DNA of 19,015 nucleotides from an uncultured Oscillospiraceae bacterium (GCA_902489475.1 CABUAH010000039.1:1-19015), one strand, 5' to 3'; positions 1 to 8,313 are shown, numbered from the stretch's first letter. Made by a program: numbers and translations. The notes: a model not told the origin generated them from the sequence alone.

Positions 1-51
1 GCTCTGCCTTTGGAAACCGCAAGCTTTTAAAAAAGCTTGACCAAAACTTTT
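1..51. repeat. Dispersed repeat fragment, identical to 14922-14972
   Basis: The first 51 bases match 14922-14972 exactly and in the same orientation; similarity stops at base 52. The segment includes the small hairpin AAGCTTTTAAAAAAGCTT. At the second site it forms the right part of a longer array of hairpins, so this is probably the cut-off end of another copy of that array. Confidence 0.85.
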
Positions 52-74
52 ACTTTGACTTTGTCGGCAAAGCT

Positions 75-104
75 CAAGGCATGGACTAAAAAATCCATGC
101 CTTG
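75..104. terminator. Stem-loop beyond the 3' end of copA
   Basis: An 11-bp perfect stem, CAAGGCATGGA with TCCATGCCTTG, and an 8-base A/T-rich loop lie 14 bases past the copA stop codon. Neither strand has a long U-tract after the stem (the plus strand has only TTT), so it may be a weak terminator or an mRNA 3'-end stabiliser. Position after copA is the main reason for the call. Confidence 0.5.
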
Positions 105-118
105 TTTAGATTGAATGC

Positions 119-2629
119 TTAATCAATCGACACAACCGTATAGTCCTTATCCTCAACAGCTTTCTTCAAAACATCGTTTGAAACCTCTCTGTCCAGAGTA
201 ACAACAGCCGATTCACTTTCATGACTTACAAGTGCGTCTGTCACGCCTTCAACTGACATAAGAGCATTTCTTACCGCCGCTTCACAATGCGAACACATCA
301 TGCCTTTGATTTTCATAGTTTTTTTCAATCCATTCACCCCCGTTTCTATAACTTTAGTTTCGGTTTTTCTATTTTGATTTTTGCCATAGGCTTTAAAGAA
401 ATTTATTCTAAGTGCGTTTGTCACAACACATACGCTTGAAAGGCTCATTGCCGCTGCTGCAAACATCGGATTAAGTTTAAGCCCAAATGCTGCGATAAAC
501 GCACCGGCAGCGATCGGGATTCCTATGACATTATAAATAAACGCCCAAAAAAGATTTTCATGTATGTTTTTCAAAACCTTTTTACTGAGTCTTATAGCTG
601 TCACAACATCTGTTAACTCGCTTTTCATCAAGACAACATCCGCAGCGTCAATTGCAACATCTGCTCCTGCTCCGATTGCAATTCCTATATCAGCGCTTGT
701 TAATGCGGGAGCGTCGTTTATTCCGTCGCCCACCATAATAACCTTTCCGCTTTCCTTTAAGCTTTTTATAACACCCTCTTTTTGATCAGGCAAAACTCCG
801 GAAATGACCTCATCTACTCCTGCTTCTTCACCTATTCGCTTTGCAGTTTTTTCATTATCCCCCGTAAGCATAACAACTTTTATGCCCATGCTTTTAAGCT
901 CACTTACTGCAAATGCACTTTCTTCTTTTATGGTGTCAGCTACCGCAATTATACCTAATAGCTTTTTGTCAAGGCTGAATAAAAGAGGTGTTTTTCCTGA
1001 ACTTGACAACTCGTCCGCCTTTTGTTCAAACTCTTTTGTTACATCGGCTATCCCTTTTATAAAGCTTAGACTTCCGCCGCAAAGTGTTTCACCGCCGAGC
1101 TGAGCTTTCAAGCCATTTCCTGTCAGCGATTCAAATCCGTTCAAATCATCCGCTTTGAGCTTCAAGCTTTCCGCCTCGGAAACTATTGCTTTCGCCAGCG
1201 GATGCTCGCTTTTTATTTCAAGAGAATAAGCATATGTCAAAAGCTCGTCACGGCTTATTTCACCGTTTGGAATTACATCCGTAACCTTAGGCTCGCCTTT
1301 GGTTATAGTTCCGGTTTTATCAAGAGCTGCAATTTTAGCCTTTCCTGTTTCTTCAAGAGAAGCCGCTGTTTTAAACAGTATTCCGTTTTTAGCTCCTACT
1401 CCGCTTCCTACCATTATAGCCACCGGAGTTGCAAGTCCTAAAGCACACGGACAGCTTATCACCAGTACTGAAATTCCTCTTGCAAGTGCAAAGCCTACTG
1501 TTTGTCCGCATATTAGCCAGATTATAATTGTAATAACAGCTATTGAAATAACAACAGGAACAAAAACTCCCGAAACCTTGTCCGCAACCTTAGCGATTGG
1601 AGCTTTTGTAGCCGCAGCGTCTTTTACAAGACTTATAATATTTGAAAGAGTGGTGTCCTCTCCGACCTTTGTCGCTTCGCACTTAATAAAGCCTGATGTA
1701 TTTATAGTTCCGGCGCACACATTATCTCCCTGCATTTTGTCAACAGGAATACTTTCTCCCGTCAAAACAGATTCATCAACAGCACTCTCTCCGCTGATTA
1801 CAATTCCGTCTACAGGTATATTATTCCCCGGACGGACTAAAAACACATCTCCCTTTTTAACCTCTTCGATAGGTACTGTAATTTCTTGTCCGTTTTTAAT
1901 AATCGAAGCGGTGTCTGGAGCAAGCTTCATAAGGCTCTTCAAAGCATCAGTTGTTTTTCCTTTAGATCTCGCTTCAAGCATCTTTCCTACAGTTATAAGT
2001 GTGAGTATCATTGCGGCTGACTCAAAGTAAAACTCGTGCATATAGCTCATCACTGCCTGTGCATTGCCCTTTAGCTGTGCATCCGTCATTGCAAACAGTG
2101 CATAGGTGCTGTAAACAAATGCTGCACTTGAGCCTAACGCCACCAAGGTATCCATGTTAGGCGACCGATTTATAAGCGCTTTAAATCCGCTTATGAAGAA
2201 TTTTTGATTTATCACCATAATTATTGCGGATAAAATAAGCTGTAAAAGCCCCATCGCTATATGGTTGTCATCAAAAAACGACGGCATCGGCCAGCCCCAC
2301 ATCATATGTCCCATTGAAACATACATTAGTACTATCAAAAATCCGACAGAAGCAATAAGACGTCTTTTGAGCCTTGGCGTTTCTGTATCTTTTAACAGAT
2401 CTTCATCTTTTTTAGGTCCGCTGATTTCTTTTCCCTGTACATATGCGCCGTATCCCGCCGCAGTAACAGCCGAAATAATATCACTCTCGCTTGCATTACC
2501 GTCTACTGACATGGAATTTGTTAAAAGGCTCACAGAACACTCCGTCACGCCCTCCACCTTTTTTACCGCTTTCTCAACACGGCTAACACAGGCGGCACAG
2601 CTCATTCCTGTAACATTAAACTTTTCCAT
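119..2629 (-). CDS. copA: Copper-exporting P1B-type ATPase with HMA domains at both ends
   Basis: This 836-residue inner-membrane ATPase should export Cu(I) from the cytoplasm. An N-terminal HMA domain has the GMSCAAC metal site (Cys11, Cys14). Further on are the actuator TGES (290-293), the transport-site CPC (393-395), the phosphorylation motif DKTGT (Asp437), HP (476-477) of the nucleotide domain, GDGINDAP (634-641), and YN (699-700) and MSLSS (728-732) in the last two membrane helices. CPC plus YN plus MxxSS is the Cu(I) signature of the P1B-1 group. After a charged linker, residues 772-836 form a second HMA domain (MCSHC, 778-782) that begins like a free CopZ chaperone. The ATG at 2627-2629 follows AGGAGG at optimal distance. 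It is the second gene of the csoR operon; the csoR stop codon overlaps its ribosome site. Confidence 0.96.
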   Translation of the reverse strand: MEKFNVTGMSCAACVSRVEKAVKKVEGVTECSVSLLTNSMSVDGNASESDIISAVTAAGYGAYVQGKEISGPKKDEDLLKDTETPRLKRRLIASVGFLIVLMYVSMGHMMWGWPMPSFFDDNHIAMGLLQLILSAIIMVINQKFFISGFKALINRSPNMDTLVALGSSAAFVYSTYALFAMTDAQLKGNAQAVMSYMHEFYFESAAMILTLITVGKMLEARSKGKTTDALKSLMKLAPDTASIIKNGQEITVPIEEVKKGDVFLVRPGNNIPVDGIVISGESAVDESVLTGESIPVDKMQGDNVCAGTINTSGFIKCEATKVGEDTTLSNIISLVKDAAATKAPIAKVADKVSGVFVPVVISIAVITIIIWLICGQTVGFALARGISVLVISCPCALGLATPVAIMVGSGVGAKNGILFKTAASLEETGKAKIAALDKTGTITKGEPKVTDVIPNGEISRDELLTYAYSLEIKSEHPLAKAIVSEAESLKLKADDLNGFESLTGNGLKAQLGGETLCGGSLSFIKGIADVTKEFEQKADELSSSGKTPLLFSLDKKLLGIIAVADTIKEESAFAVSELKSMGIKVVMLTGDNEKTAKRIGEEAGVDEVISGVLPDQKEGVIKSLKESGKVIMVGDGINDAPALTSADIGIAIGAGADVAIDAADVVLMKSELTDVVTAIRLSKKVLKNIHENLFWAFIYNVIGIPIAAGAFIAAFGLKLNPMFAAAAMSLSSVCVVTNALRINFFKAYGKNQNRKTETKVIETGVNGLKKTMKIKGMMCSHCEAAVRNALMSVEGVTDALVSHESESAVVTLDREVSNDVLKKAVEDKDYTVVSID

Positions 2630-2639
2630 AATAACCTCC

Positions 2640-2945
2640 TTATTTCATGAGTTTATAAATTGTTGCTACAAGCTCGTCTACAACCTCAACATCGCCCTGC
2701 TTAATATCCCTAACAACACACGAACGTATATGACTTGCCAAAAGTTCTTTGCTAAATGAATTCATAGCCGCAGTTACCGCAGCAGACTGAGTAAGTATAT
2801 CAGGGCAGTAAGAATCCGACTCCACCATTTTTCTTATTCCCCGAATCTGTCCTTCTATTCTGTTAAGTCGGTTTATAAGCTTTTTATAGTCATCGTCAGA
2901 ACGCTTAGTTTTCTTTATTTCACATGAACAGCTTTTCTCATTCAT
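2640..2945 (-). CDS. csoR: Copper-sensing repressor of the CsoR/RcnR family
   Basis: A 101-residue all-helical repressor that leaves DNA when it binds Cu(I). The family helix NRLNRIEGQIRGIRKM is at about residues 25-40. The metal ligands expected for CsoR are present as Cys47 (SYCPDI), His72 and Cys76 (SHIRSC), the Cys-His-Cys pattern of copper sensors rather than the RcnR pattern. A short N-terminal extension carries an extra CSC (Cys6, Cys8) of unknown role. A longer reading could begin at TTG 2958-2960, adding five residues, but ATG 2943-2945 is preferred because nothing favours TTG. It is first in an operon with copA, and the operator upstream implies autoregulation. Confidence 0.93.
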   Translation of the reverse strand: MNEKSCSCEIKKTKRSDDDYKKLINRLNRIEGQIRGIRKMVESDSYCPDILTQSAAVTAAMNSFSKELLASHIRSCVVRDIKQGDVEVVDELVATIYKLMK

Positions 2946-2974
2946 AAGTTCCCATCCCAAAATCCACTGTAACC

Positions 2975-3003
2975 AGTATATACCCCTTAGGGGTATATGT
3001 CAA
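2975..3003 (-). promoter_or_regulatory. Housekeeping promoter of csoR-copA
   Basis: Reading the minus strand, TTGACA (2998-3003) and TATACT (2975-2980) are separated by 17 bp, a near-consensus sigma-A promoter. It lies 30 bases before the csoR ATG. The spacer is almost entirely filled by the CsoR-type palindrome, so bound repressor would directly block RNA polymerase. Confidence 0.88.
2978..2998. promoter_or_regulatory. CsoR operator, 21-bp palindrome
   Basis: Perfect 10-bp arms, ATATACCCCT and AGGGGTATAT, surround one central base. The TACCCC/GGGGTA core is the known type of CsoR copper operator (as before the copZA genes of bacilli). It sits inside the promoter of csoR-copA. The link to CsoR is by motif and position. 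Confidence 0.87.
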
Positions 3004-3028
3004 GGGAAGTTTACCGTTAGAAACAAAA

Positions 3029-3069
3029 ACCACCAAATGATTTTTCATTTAGCGGCATAACACTTGGTT
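3029..3069 (-). terminator. Likely terminator of the DUF5104-like gene
   Basis: On the minus strand, an AACCAA arm pairs imperfectly with TTGGTGGTT around an inner AAATGA/TCATTT stem. A run of five U follows. It begins 24 bases after the stop at 3094. The stem is imperfect, so confidence is moderate. Confidence 0.45.
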
Positions 3070-3093
3070 TTATGCAAATTCAATTGAAATTTA

Positions 3094-4059
3094 CTAACCC
3101 ATATCATCTTCAATTATACGAGAAAAATATTCCCCTACATCATCAACAATAGTTGCTGAAGTAATAGTTTCATCATGATGATCAGTATAAATATTCAAGT
3201 ACCTTTTTTCTCCGTCTACGCTTTGAAGCTCGTAATAATATCCGCCATCATCTGCATTAGGCTCTCCGAACTCATTTTTAAAAGCATCAAAACTATCGTT
3301 TGATTTCAAAAAATCAGTTACCTGATCAACAGTTATCGTTCTGTTGTATGGCGTGAAAATATGCGGATAGCCTTCTATTCTCGCTGTTTCATAATCATAA
3401 TCATCCTTAAGATTTACATGCAAACCAAGGCCTTCGGGAGTTTCTGCGTTTTCATCACAGTAAACCTCCGGTGATTCTATAATTAATGAATTTATGCCAA
3501 CCTCATCTGTATCCGAATCATTTCTTTGTGTATAATCCATATAACAGTAGTAATCTTTACTGTCCTTTGAAAATACAAATCGGCTCATTAATGTATCTTG
3601 ACAACCGTCTACATTTGAATGCCCACTTCCAACACTATTAGTATACTCTATTTTAGGATGAGAAGGATAAATCTTTAAAAACTCCTCTATCTGTTGTTTA
3701 AGCTCAGCACTCTGCGCTGATTTTGAAAACAAATCATAAATCGCCTGCTCGTCGCCTCTATCAGAAGCCTCAAAAAATTCATCGAGCTTTTCATTAAAAA
3801 CAACATGATCACTTTGTTTGTTTATTACCTGATCATAAAAATCAATAGCAAATCCCGCAAGGATTAACATCGGTATTAACATAATCGGTATTGAAAGACC
3901 CAAAAGCACATTCGGATATATCTTCTTTCGTTTTTGAGACTTCGCTCTGATTTTAGTTACCAAACCAACAATAAACATAGCCAATCCGCCCAGAAAAACA
4001 AACAAAATAATAAACAATAAAATAAAGAACATTATTATAAGTAGCGGTAAGATTGCCAT
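3094..4059 (-). CDS. Membrane protein with a DUF5104-like extracytoplasmic domain
   Basis: A 321-residue protein of unknown function. Residues about 3-34 and 50-72 are strongly hydrophobic and separated by a basic loop (KIRAKSQKRKK), giving two N-terminal membrane helices. Residues about 90-200 (FFEASDRGDEQAIYDLFS and following) resemble the DUF5104 family, which is usually found in Clostridial lipoproteins; that match is by eye. The last 80 residues contain a second compact segment ending in EYF. The ATG at 4057-4059 follows a strong GGAGGGGGAG ribosome site. It appears monocistronic, with its own promoter and a likely terminator. Confidence 0.85.
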   Translation of the reverse strand: MAILPLLIIMFFILLFIILFVFLGGLAMFIVGLVTKIRAKSQKRKKIYPNVLLGLSIPIMLIPMLILAGFAIDFYDQVINKQSDHVVFNEKLDEFFEASDRGDEQAIYDLFSKSAQSAELKQQIEEFLKIYPSHPKIEYTNSVGSGHSNVDGCQDTLMSRFVFSKDSKDYYCYMDYTQRNDSDTDEVGINSLIIESPEVYCDENAETPEGLGLHVNLKDDYDYETARIEGYPHIFTPYNRTITVDQVTDFLKSNDSFDAFKNEFGEPNADDGGYYYELQSVDGEKRYLNIYTDHHDETITSATIVDDVGEYFSRIIEDDMG

Positions 4060-4101
4060 AAAACTCCCCCTCCGTTCAACCCCCTAATTTCTTTCAATAC
4101 C

Positions 4102-4129
4102 ATTATAATACACATTCGACAAAAAACAA
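4102..4129 (-). promoter_or_regulatory. Probable promoter of the DUF5104-like gene
   Basis: Minus-strand TATAAT (4102-4107) has TTGTTT (4124-4129) 16 bp upstream. The -10 box is perfect and the -35 is partial. It is about 45 bases before the start codon. Confidence 0.6.
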
Positions 4130-4193
4130 ATATAAATTTTTTGATCTTTTCTCCGTTGATTGATAACAATTTCCTAAAATCAAAGCCAAGCCA

Positions 4194-4223
4194 TTGACAC
4201 ATTAATCTAATAAATGATATAAT
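4194..4223 (+). promoter_or_regulatory. Promoter of the first MATE gene
   Basis: Consensus TTGACA (4194-4199) and TATAAT (4218-4223) are separated by 18 bp. The expected transcription start near 4230 places the ATG at 4254 after a short leader. It also makes a TTG start at 4233 unlikely. Confidence 0.85.
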
Positions 4224-4253
4224 ATACCGAATTTGTTACTACAGGTGATCGAA

Positions 4254-5597
4254 ATGAATACATATACAAAAAACATGACAAGCGGAAATGAATTAAGGCA
4301 TATTCTGCGCTTTACTATTCCGCTTTTATTCGGAAATCTCTTTCAGCAATTTTATAATATTGTAGATTCAGTAATTGTCGGACGTTATCTCGGAAAAGAC
4401 GCTATTGCCGCAGTAGGAGCTACAGGCTCAATAACCTATTTGTTTTATACACTCTGTATAGGATTGTCAATCGGCACAGGAATCTTAATTTCTCAAGCCT
4501 TTGGAGCCGGTAAGGATGACCAAACGAAAAAGCTCATCGCAAACTCCGCATACACTTTAATAACAATCGGAGCTTTAATAAGTGTTATTTCTACCATTTT
4601 AGCAAGACCTCTTTTGATTATGCTTGACACACCGATCGGGATATTAAATGACGCTGTGGATTATATGCAAATTGCGTGTCTTGGAACGGTTGCCGTTGCG
4701 GCATACAACTGGATAAACTCTTCACTTCGCTCACTTGGAGATTCAAAAACGCCGCTTATATTTCTTATCATTGCGAGCGTTTTAAATGTACTTCTCGATT
4801 TATTAATGGTAATTGTTCTTGATATGGGTGTTTCGGGAGCGGCTCTTGCAACAGTTTTATCGCAGGCGATTTCCGCTGTCGGAAGTATAATATTTGCATT
4901 TTTTAAAAACAAATATTTCCGCATTAAAGGACGTGCGGCTATACCTGACAAGAGCCTCATCACTTTGTGCATTAAAACAGGTATACCTATCGCCCTGCAA
5001 AACGCACTTATATCTGTGTCCATGGTATTTTTGCAAAAAACAGCAAACTCATTTAAAGAAACCGTTATGGCTGCATACACGGTAACTATGAGAATCGAAC
5101 AGCTGATTCAACAGCCGTTTACATCTCTAAACGCCGCAGTTTCTACCTTCACAGGACAAAATATCGGCGCAGGAAAAACCGACAGAGTAATTAAAGGATA
5201 CAAAAACAGCCTTAAAGCTTCCTTTATCTTTGCAGGAGCAATGCTTGCTTTGTTTTTGATTTTCGCAAATGTTATAGTAAAACTATTTGTAACTGATCCC
5301 GATGTGGTAAATATAGGCTCAAATACACTTAGAGTTTCCGCTTGTTTTTACTTTTTCCTTGGAATGATTCATGTTACAAGAGGACTTTTAAACGGAGCTG
5401 GAGATGTTTCGTATGCTTTTATAAACGGAATTGCCGAGTTTGTCGGACGAGTTGGATTTGCATTTATTCTTTCTCATATTGCTTTTATAGGCTACTGGGC
5501 TGTATGGGGAACGACCTGTCTTACTTGGGTGCTAACGGCAGTAATGAGCGTAATTAGATATCGGGGTGGAAAGTGGAAAAGTAAAAAGCTTATTTAA
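4254..5597 (+). CDS. MATE family multidrug/metabolite exporter
   Basis: A 447-residue inner-membrane protein of the MATE/MOP superfamily, which exports drugs or metabolites using Na+ or H+ gradients. The N-terminus has the typical LLFGNLFQQFYNIVDSVIVG segment. A second, related lobe starts near KTGIPIALQNALISVS, matching the two-times-six-helix architecture and usual length. The reading frame opens at TTG 4233, but ATG 4254 is chosen because AGGTGA precedes it at the right distance and the TTG would lie at the transcription start. No neighbour indicates the substrate. It shares only family-level features with the other MATE gene in the window (8360-9739). Confidence 0.92.
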   Translation: MNTYTKNMTSGNELRHILRFTIPLLFGNLFQQFYNIVDSVIVGRYLGKDAIAAVGATGSITYLFYTLCIGLSIGTGILISQAFGAGKDDQTKKLIANSAYTLITIGALISVISTILARPLLIMLDTPIGILNDAVDYMQIACLGTVAVAAYNWINSSLRSLGDSKTPLIFLIIASVLNVLLDLLMVIVLDMGVSGAALATVLSQAISAVGSIIFAFFKNKYFRIKGRAAIPDKSLITLCIKTGIPIALQNALISVSMVFLQKTANSFKETVMAAYTVTMRIEQLIQQPFTSLNAAVSTFTGQNIGAGKTDRVIKGYKNSLKASFIFAGAMLALFLIFANVIVKLFVTDPDVVNIGSNTLRVSACFYFFLGMIHVTRGLLNGAGDVSYAFINGIAEFVGRVGFAFILSHIAFIGYWAVWGTTCLTWVLTAVMSVIRYRGGKWKSKKLI

Positions 5598-5607
5598 CTT
5601 TCAAGCG

Positions 5608-5642
5608 TGTCGCTGCGTAGGCTCATATCCGCCTACACGACA
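5608..5642 (+). terminator. Possible terminator after the MATE gene
   Basis: TGTCG/CGACA and GTAGGC/GCCTAC form a two-part stem with an internal loop just after the stop codon. The following ATATTTT is only moderately U-rich, so termination may be partial. Confidence 0.45.
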
Positions 5643-5686
5643 ATATTTTAAAAATGTGTTTTTCCTAAAACCGGAGGGGACGCTTT

Positions 5687-5716
5687 GTGTCACCGATTAT
5701 CCGACCGGCATATAAT
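5687..5716 (+). promoter_or_regulatory. Possible promoter of asnB
   Basis: TATAAT (5711-5716) lies 18 bp after GTGTCA (5687-5692), which matches four of six -35 positions. Transcription would begin near 5723, leaving a leader of about 18 bases with the ribosome site. No T-box or other riboswitch pattern was seen before the gene. Confidence 0.45.
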
Positions 5717-5740
5717 AAACCAAAAAGAAAGGGTGATATT

Positions 5741-7576
5741 ATGTGCGCAATAGCAGGAGCAATCGGCATGAGCGACGTATTTATTAACGATCCGAAAATC
5801 GCAATCGATATAAGAAATTGTCTGAAACACAGAGGACCTGATCAAGACGGCTTTTACATAAGCGACGATGCGGCTTTGATTCACACAAGACTTGCAATAA
5901 TCGACATTGAAAACGGAACCCAGCCTATGGTCGCCAAAGAAAAGGGAGAAGAATACGTTTTAGTTTACAACGGAGAGCTGTATAACACAGATGAAATAAG
6001 GAACGAACTTTTAGGACTTGGATACAATTTTAAAACACATTCGGATACCGAGGTCGTTTTAAAGGCTTTTATTGAGTGGAGAGAGGACGCACCAAAGCGT
6101 TTTAACGGAATTTACGGCTTTGCAATATGGGAGGAAAACAAAAAAAGCCTGTTTATCGCAAGAGATAAACTCGGAGTTAAGCCGTTTTTCTATGGACTGT
6201 TCGGCGACAAGTTTGTGTTTGCAAGTGAGATAAAAGGAATACTAAAAAATCCTTTGGCAAAACCCAAAGTGAACACTGAAGGTATTGCCGAAATAATATT
6301 AATAGGTCCGGGACGAACAAGCGGATACGGCGTTTTTGAAAATATATACGAGCTAAAGCCGGGAGAATGCGGATACTTTAAAAACGGAAGACTCAAAACA
6401 CATTTGTATTTTGAACTTAAAGAACAACCGTGCAGCGAAAGCTTTGAAGAAGTTTTAGATCATACAAAATATCTTGTCACCGATGCCATAAAGCGGCAAA
6501 TGGTTTCAGATGTTCCGATAGGTACATTTTTATCAGGAGGACTTGATTCAAGCGGAATCTCCTCAGTTGTATCGAGTGCTTTAAAAGAAAAGGGCAAACA
6601 GCTCAAAACATTTTCAGTAACCTATAAGGACAATGATAAATACTTTACTAAAAATAAATTTCAGCCCAACAGCGACAGCGAGTATATTTTGCTTATGCAA
6701 AAATATCTTGGCAGTGATCACACAACGGTTACAGTCGATACTCCTATGCTTGCAGAGGCAAACTACCGTGCAGTACTCGCAAGAGATCTTCCCGGAATGG
6801 TAGATGTTGATTCATCACTTATGCTGTTTTGCGAAAGAGTTAAAGAGGACAGATCTGTTGTTTTGTCGGGCGAATGTGCCGATGAAATTTTCGGCGGGTA
6901 TCCATGGTACAGAGATAAAGAAATAAGAATGACAGACGGATTCCCCTGGTCGCAGGTTACAAGCCTTCGTGCTTCGCTTTTAAAAGAAGAAATAAAAAAG
7001 AAAATAAATCCCAACGCCTTTGTTTATCAAAAATATCTTGATACAATAAATAGGGTAAGCGGAGAATTCGACAAAACTCCGACTGATAAAAGAATGAGAG
7101 AAATGTATCTCTTAAACATTTATTGGTTTATGCAAAACCTTTTAGAGCGAAAAGACAGAATGAGTATGTCCTGCGGACTTGAAGTAAGAGTTCCGTTTTG
7201 CGACTACAGAATCGCAGAGTATCTTTATAATGTTCCGTGGAATTATAAGGATTACAAGGGACGTGAAAAAGGACTGCTTAGAAAAGCATTTGAGGACATT
7301 TTGCCGGACGAAATCGTTTGGAGAAAGAAAAGTCCATATCCTAAGACTCACAATCCAAGCTATACAGCTGAAATCGACAAAGAGTTTTCAAATATGGTAA
7401 ACGATAAAAACTCACCGATTTTTGAAATACTCGACAGAAAAGAGCTTTTAAAGCTTGTTGATACCACAGATACAATTTACTGGTATGGACAGCTAATGGC
7501 AACTCCACAGACGAAGGCATATCTTATGCAGATAAACTACTGGATCAAGGAATTAAATGTGTCATTTATCGGCTGA
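5741..7576 (+). CDS. asnB: Glutamine-hydrolysing asparagine synthetase
   Basis: This 611-residue cytoplasmic enzyme makes asparagine from aspartate, ATP and glutamine. The N-terminal Ntn glutaminase domain starts MCAIAGA, with catalytic Cys2 that must be exposed by Met removal. Further glutaminase residues include RGPDQDG (31-37) and NGELYN (77-82). The synthetase domain carries the ATP-pyrophosphatase loop SGGLDSSG (265-272), SGECADEIFGGYPW (376-389), and the late motifs RKDRMSM and EVRVPFCDY. The frame is open from GTG 5687, but ATG 5741 is chosen because Cys2 must be the mature N-terminus and AGGGTGA precedes it. Length is similar to the YisO/AsnO-type enzymes of bacilli. No terminator is visible at its end; a new promoter begins at the next base. 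Confidence 0.95.
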   Translation: MCAIAGAIGMSDVFINDPKIAIDIRNCLKHRGPDQDGFYISDDAALIHTRLAIIDIENGTQPMVAKEKGEEYVLVYNGELYNTDEIRNELLGLGYNFKTHSDTEVVLKAFIEWREDAPKRFNGIYGFAIWEENKKSLFIARDKLGVKPFFYGLFGDKFVFASEIKGILKNPLAKPKVNTEGIAEIILIGPGRTSGYGVFENIYELKPGECGYFKNGRLKTHLYFELKEQPCSESFEEVLDHTKYLVTDAIKRQMVSDVPIGTFLSGGLDSSGISSVVSSALKEKGKQLKTFSVTYKDNDKYFTKNKFQPNSDSEYILLMQKYLGSDHTTVTVDTPMLAEANYRAVLARDLPGMVDVDSSLMLFCERVKEDRSVVLSGECADEIFGGYPWYRDKEIRMTDGFPWSQVTSLRASLLKEEIKKKINPNAFVYQKYLDTINRVSGEFDKTPTDKRMREMYLLNIYWFMQNLLERKDRMSMSCGLEVRVPFCDYRIAEYLYNVPWNYKDYKGREKGLLRKAFEDILPDEIVWRKKSPYPKTHNPSYTAEIDKEFSNMVNDKNSPIFEILDRKELLKLVDTTDTIYWYGQLMATPQTKAYLMQINYWIKELNVSFIG

Positions 7577-7605
7577 TTGACATTTAATGTGTTGTTTGAT
7601 ACAAT
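7577..7605 (+). promoter_or_regulatory. Promoter of the Thr-rich membrane protein gene
   Basis: TTGACA (7577-7582) and TACAAT (7600-7605) are separated by 17 bp, a near-consensus sigma-A promoter that starts at the base after the asnB stop codon. The downstream gene can therefore be expressed independently of asnB. Confidence 0.8.
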
Positions 7606-7646
7606 AAAGTTAAATTAAAGGGTCAATCCCGAAAGGAATGATAATA

Positions 7647-8309
7647 ATGAAAAAATTCTTAACTATAATTTTGTGTATATTCACCTTGACTTTTTCGCTG
7701 TGTTCAGTACTTGTCTTTGCTGAAGACGATACTGTTTCACCTATTCCCGACACAACCGAAGAAGCAACCTCTTCATCAGGTGTCAGCAGCGAAGCCCCGT
7801 CAGATACAGAACCGCAAACAAAGCCTTCATCTGTTGAAACGGTCACAAACGAGTCTACCGAGTCACTTACAACTCAACCGACTACAGAAGAATCAACAAC
7901 CGAAGAGCCTCCGGTTGAAACATATCAAACCGACCCTCCGAGAGCGACAGCTCAGCTTACAGCTGCAACGACAACTACTCAGGAACAAACAACAACCCAA
8001 ACAACAGAAAGCGATGAAAAAAGCGATTCTACGAATCTGAAAGCCGTTCCTCAGTATATGAAGCTTTTAATTCCCATAATGATTATGATAATTATAGTTA
8101 TGCTCGCAGCTTTAATAGTTATTGTTGTTTGGATAAAGAGAAAGAACAAAGGCTTAAGCAGTGATATTGAAGAGGGAGAAGAGGGCGTTTATGATGACGA
8201 CGGAAACTTCTATCCCGGACATTACGATGAAAACGGAACATTTATCGAAACTTCAGACGGTTATTACGATGCCGACGGAAAGTTTATAAAATACGACGAA
8301 AACAAATAA
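7647..8309 (+). CDS. Single-pass surface protein with Thr/Ser/Glu-rich stalk and YDxxGxF tail
   Basis: No known family is recognised in this 220-residue protein. It has a signal peptide (about 1-25, ending VLVFA), then a low-complexity segment rich in Thr, Ser, Glu and Pro (about 26-130) typical of extended wall-spanning stalks. A membrane helix follows (about 139-163) with the basic stop-transfer KRKNK. The acidic C-terminal tail (about 170-220), predicted cytoplasmic, repeats YDDDGNF (182), YDENGTF (193), YDADGKF (207) and YDENK (216). ATG 7647 is preferred over ATG 7638, because AAAGGA at 7632-7637 abuts the earlier ATG. It has its own promoter and a strong terminator. The stalk's biased composition could blur homology searches. 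Confidence 0.85.
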   Translation: MKKFLTIILCIFTLTFSLCSVLVFAEDDTVSPIPDTTEEATSSSGVSSEAPSDTEPQTKPSSVETVTNESTESLTTQPTTEESTTEEPPVETYQTDPPRATAQLTAATTTTQEQTTTQTTESDEKSDSTNLKAVPQYMKLLIPIMIMIIIVMLAALIVIVVWIKRKNKGLSSDIEEGEEGVYDDDGNFYPGHYDENGTFIETSDGYYDADGKFIKYDENK

Positions 8310-8313
8310 CTAA

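Noticed and set aside
1299..2030. A 243-codon plus-strand frame opposite copA
   Set aside because: It is antisense to a gene with every P1B-ATPase motif, lacks a ribosome site and has no recognisable product.
5687..5740. GTG start giving asparagine synthetase 18 extra residues, with GGAGGGG before it
   Set aside because: It would bury catalytic Cys2 of the Ntn glutaminase; the GTG lies in a likely -35 box and ATG 5741 has a good ribosome site.
5598..5740. T-box or other riboswitch before the asparagine synthetase gene
   Set aside because: No AGGGTGGnACCGCG-type T-box sequence or known riboswitch pattern is visible and the likely leader is too short.
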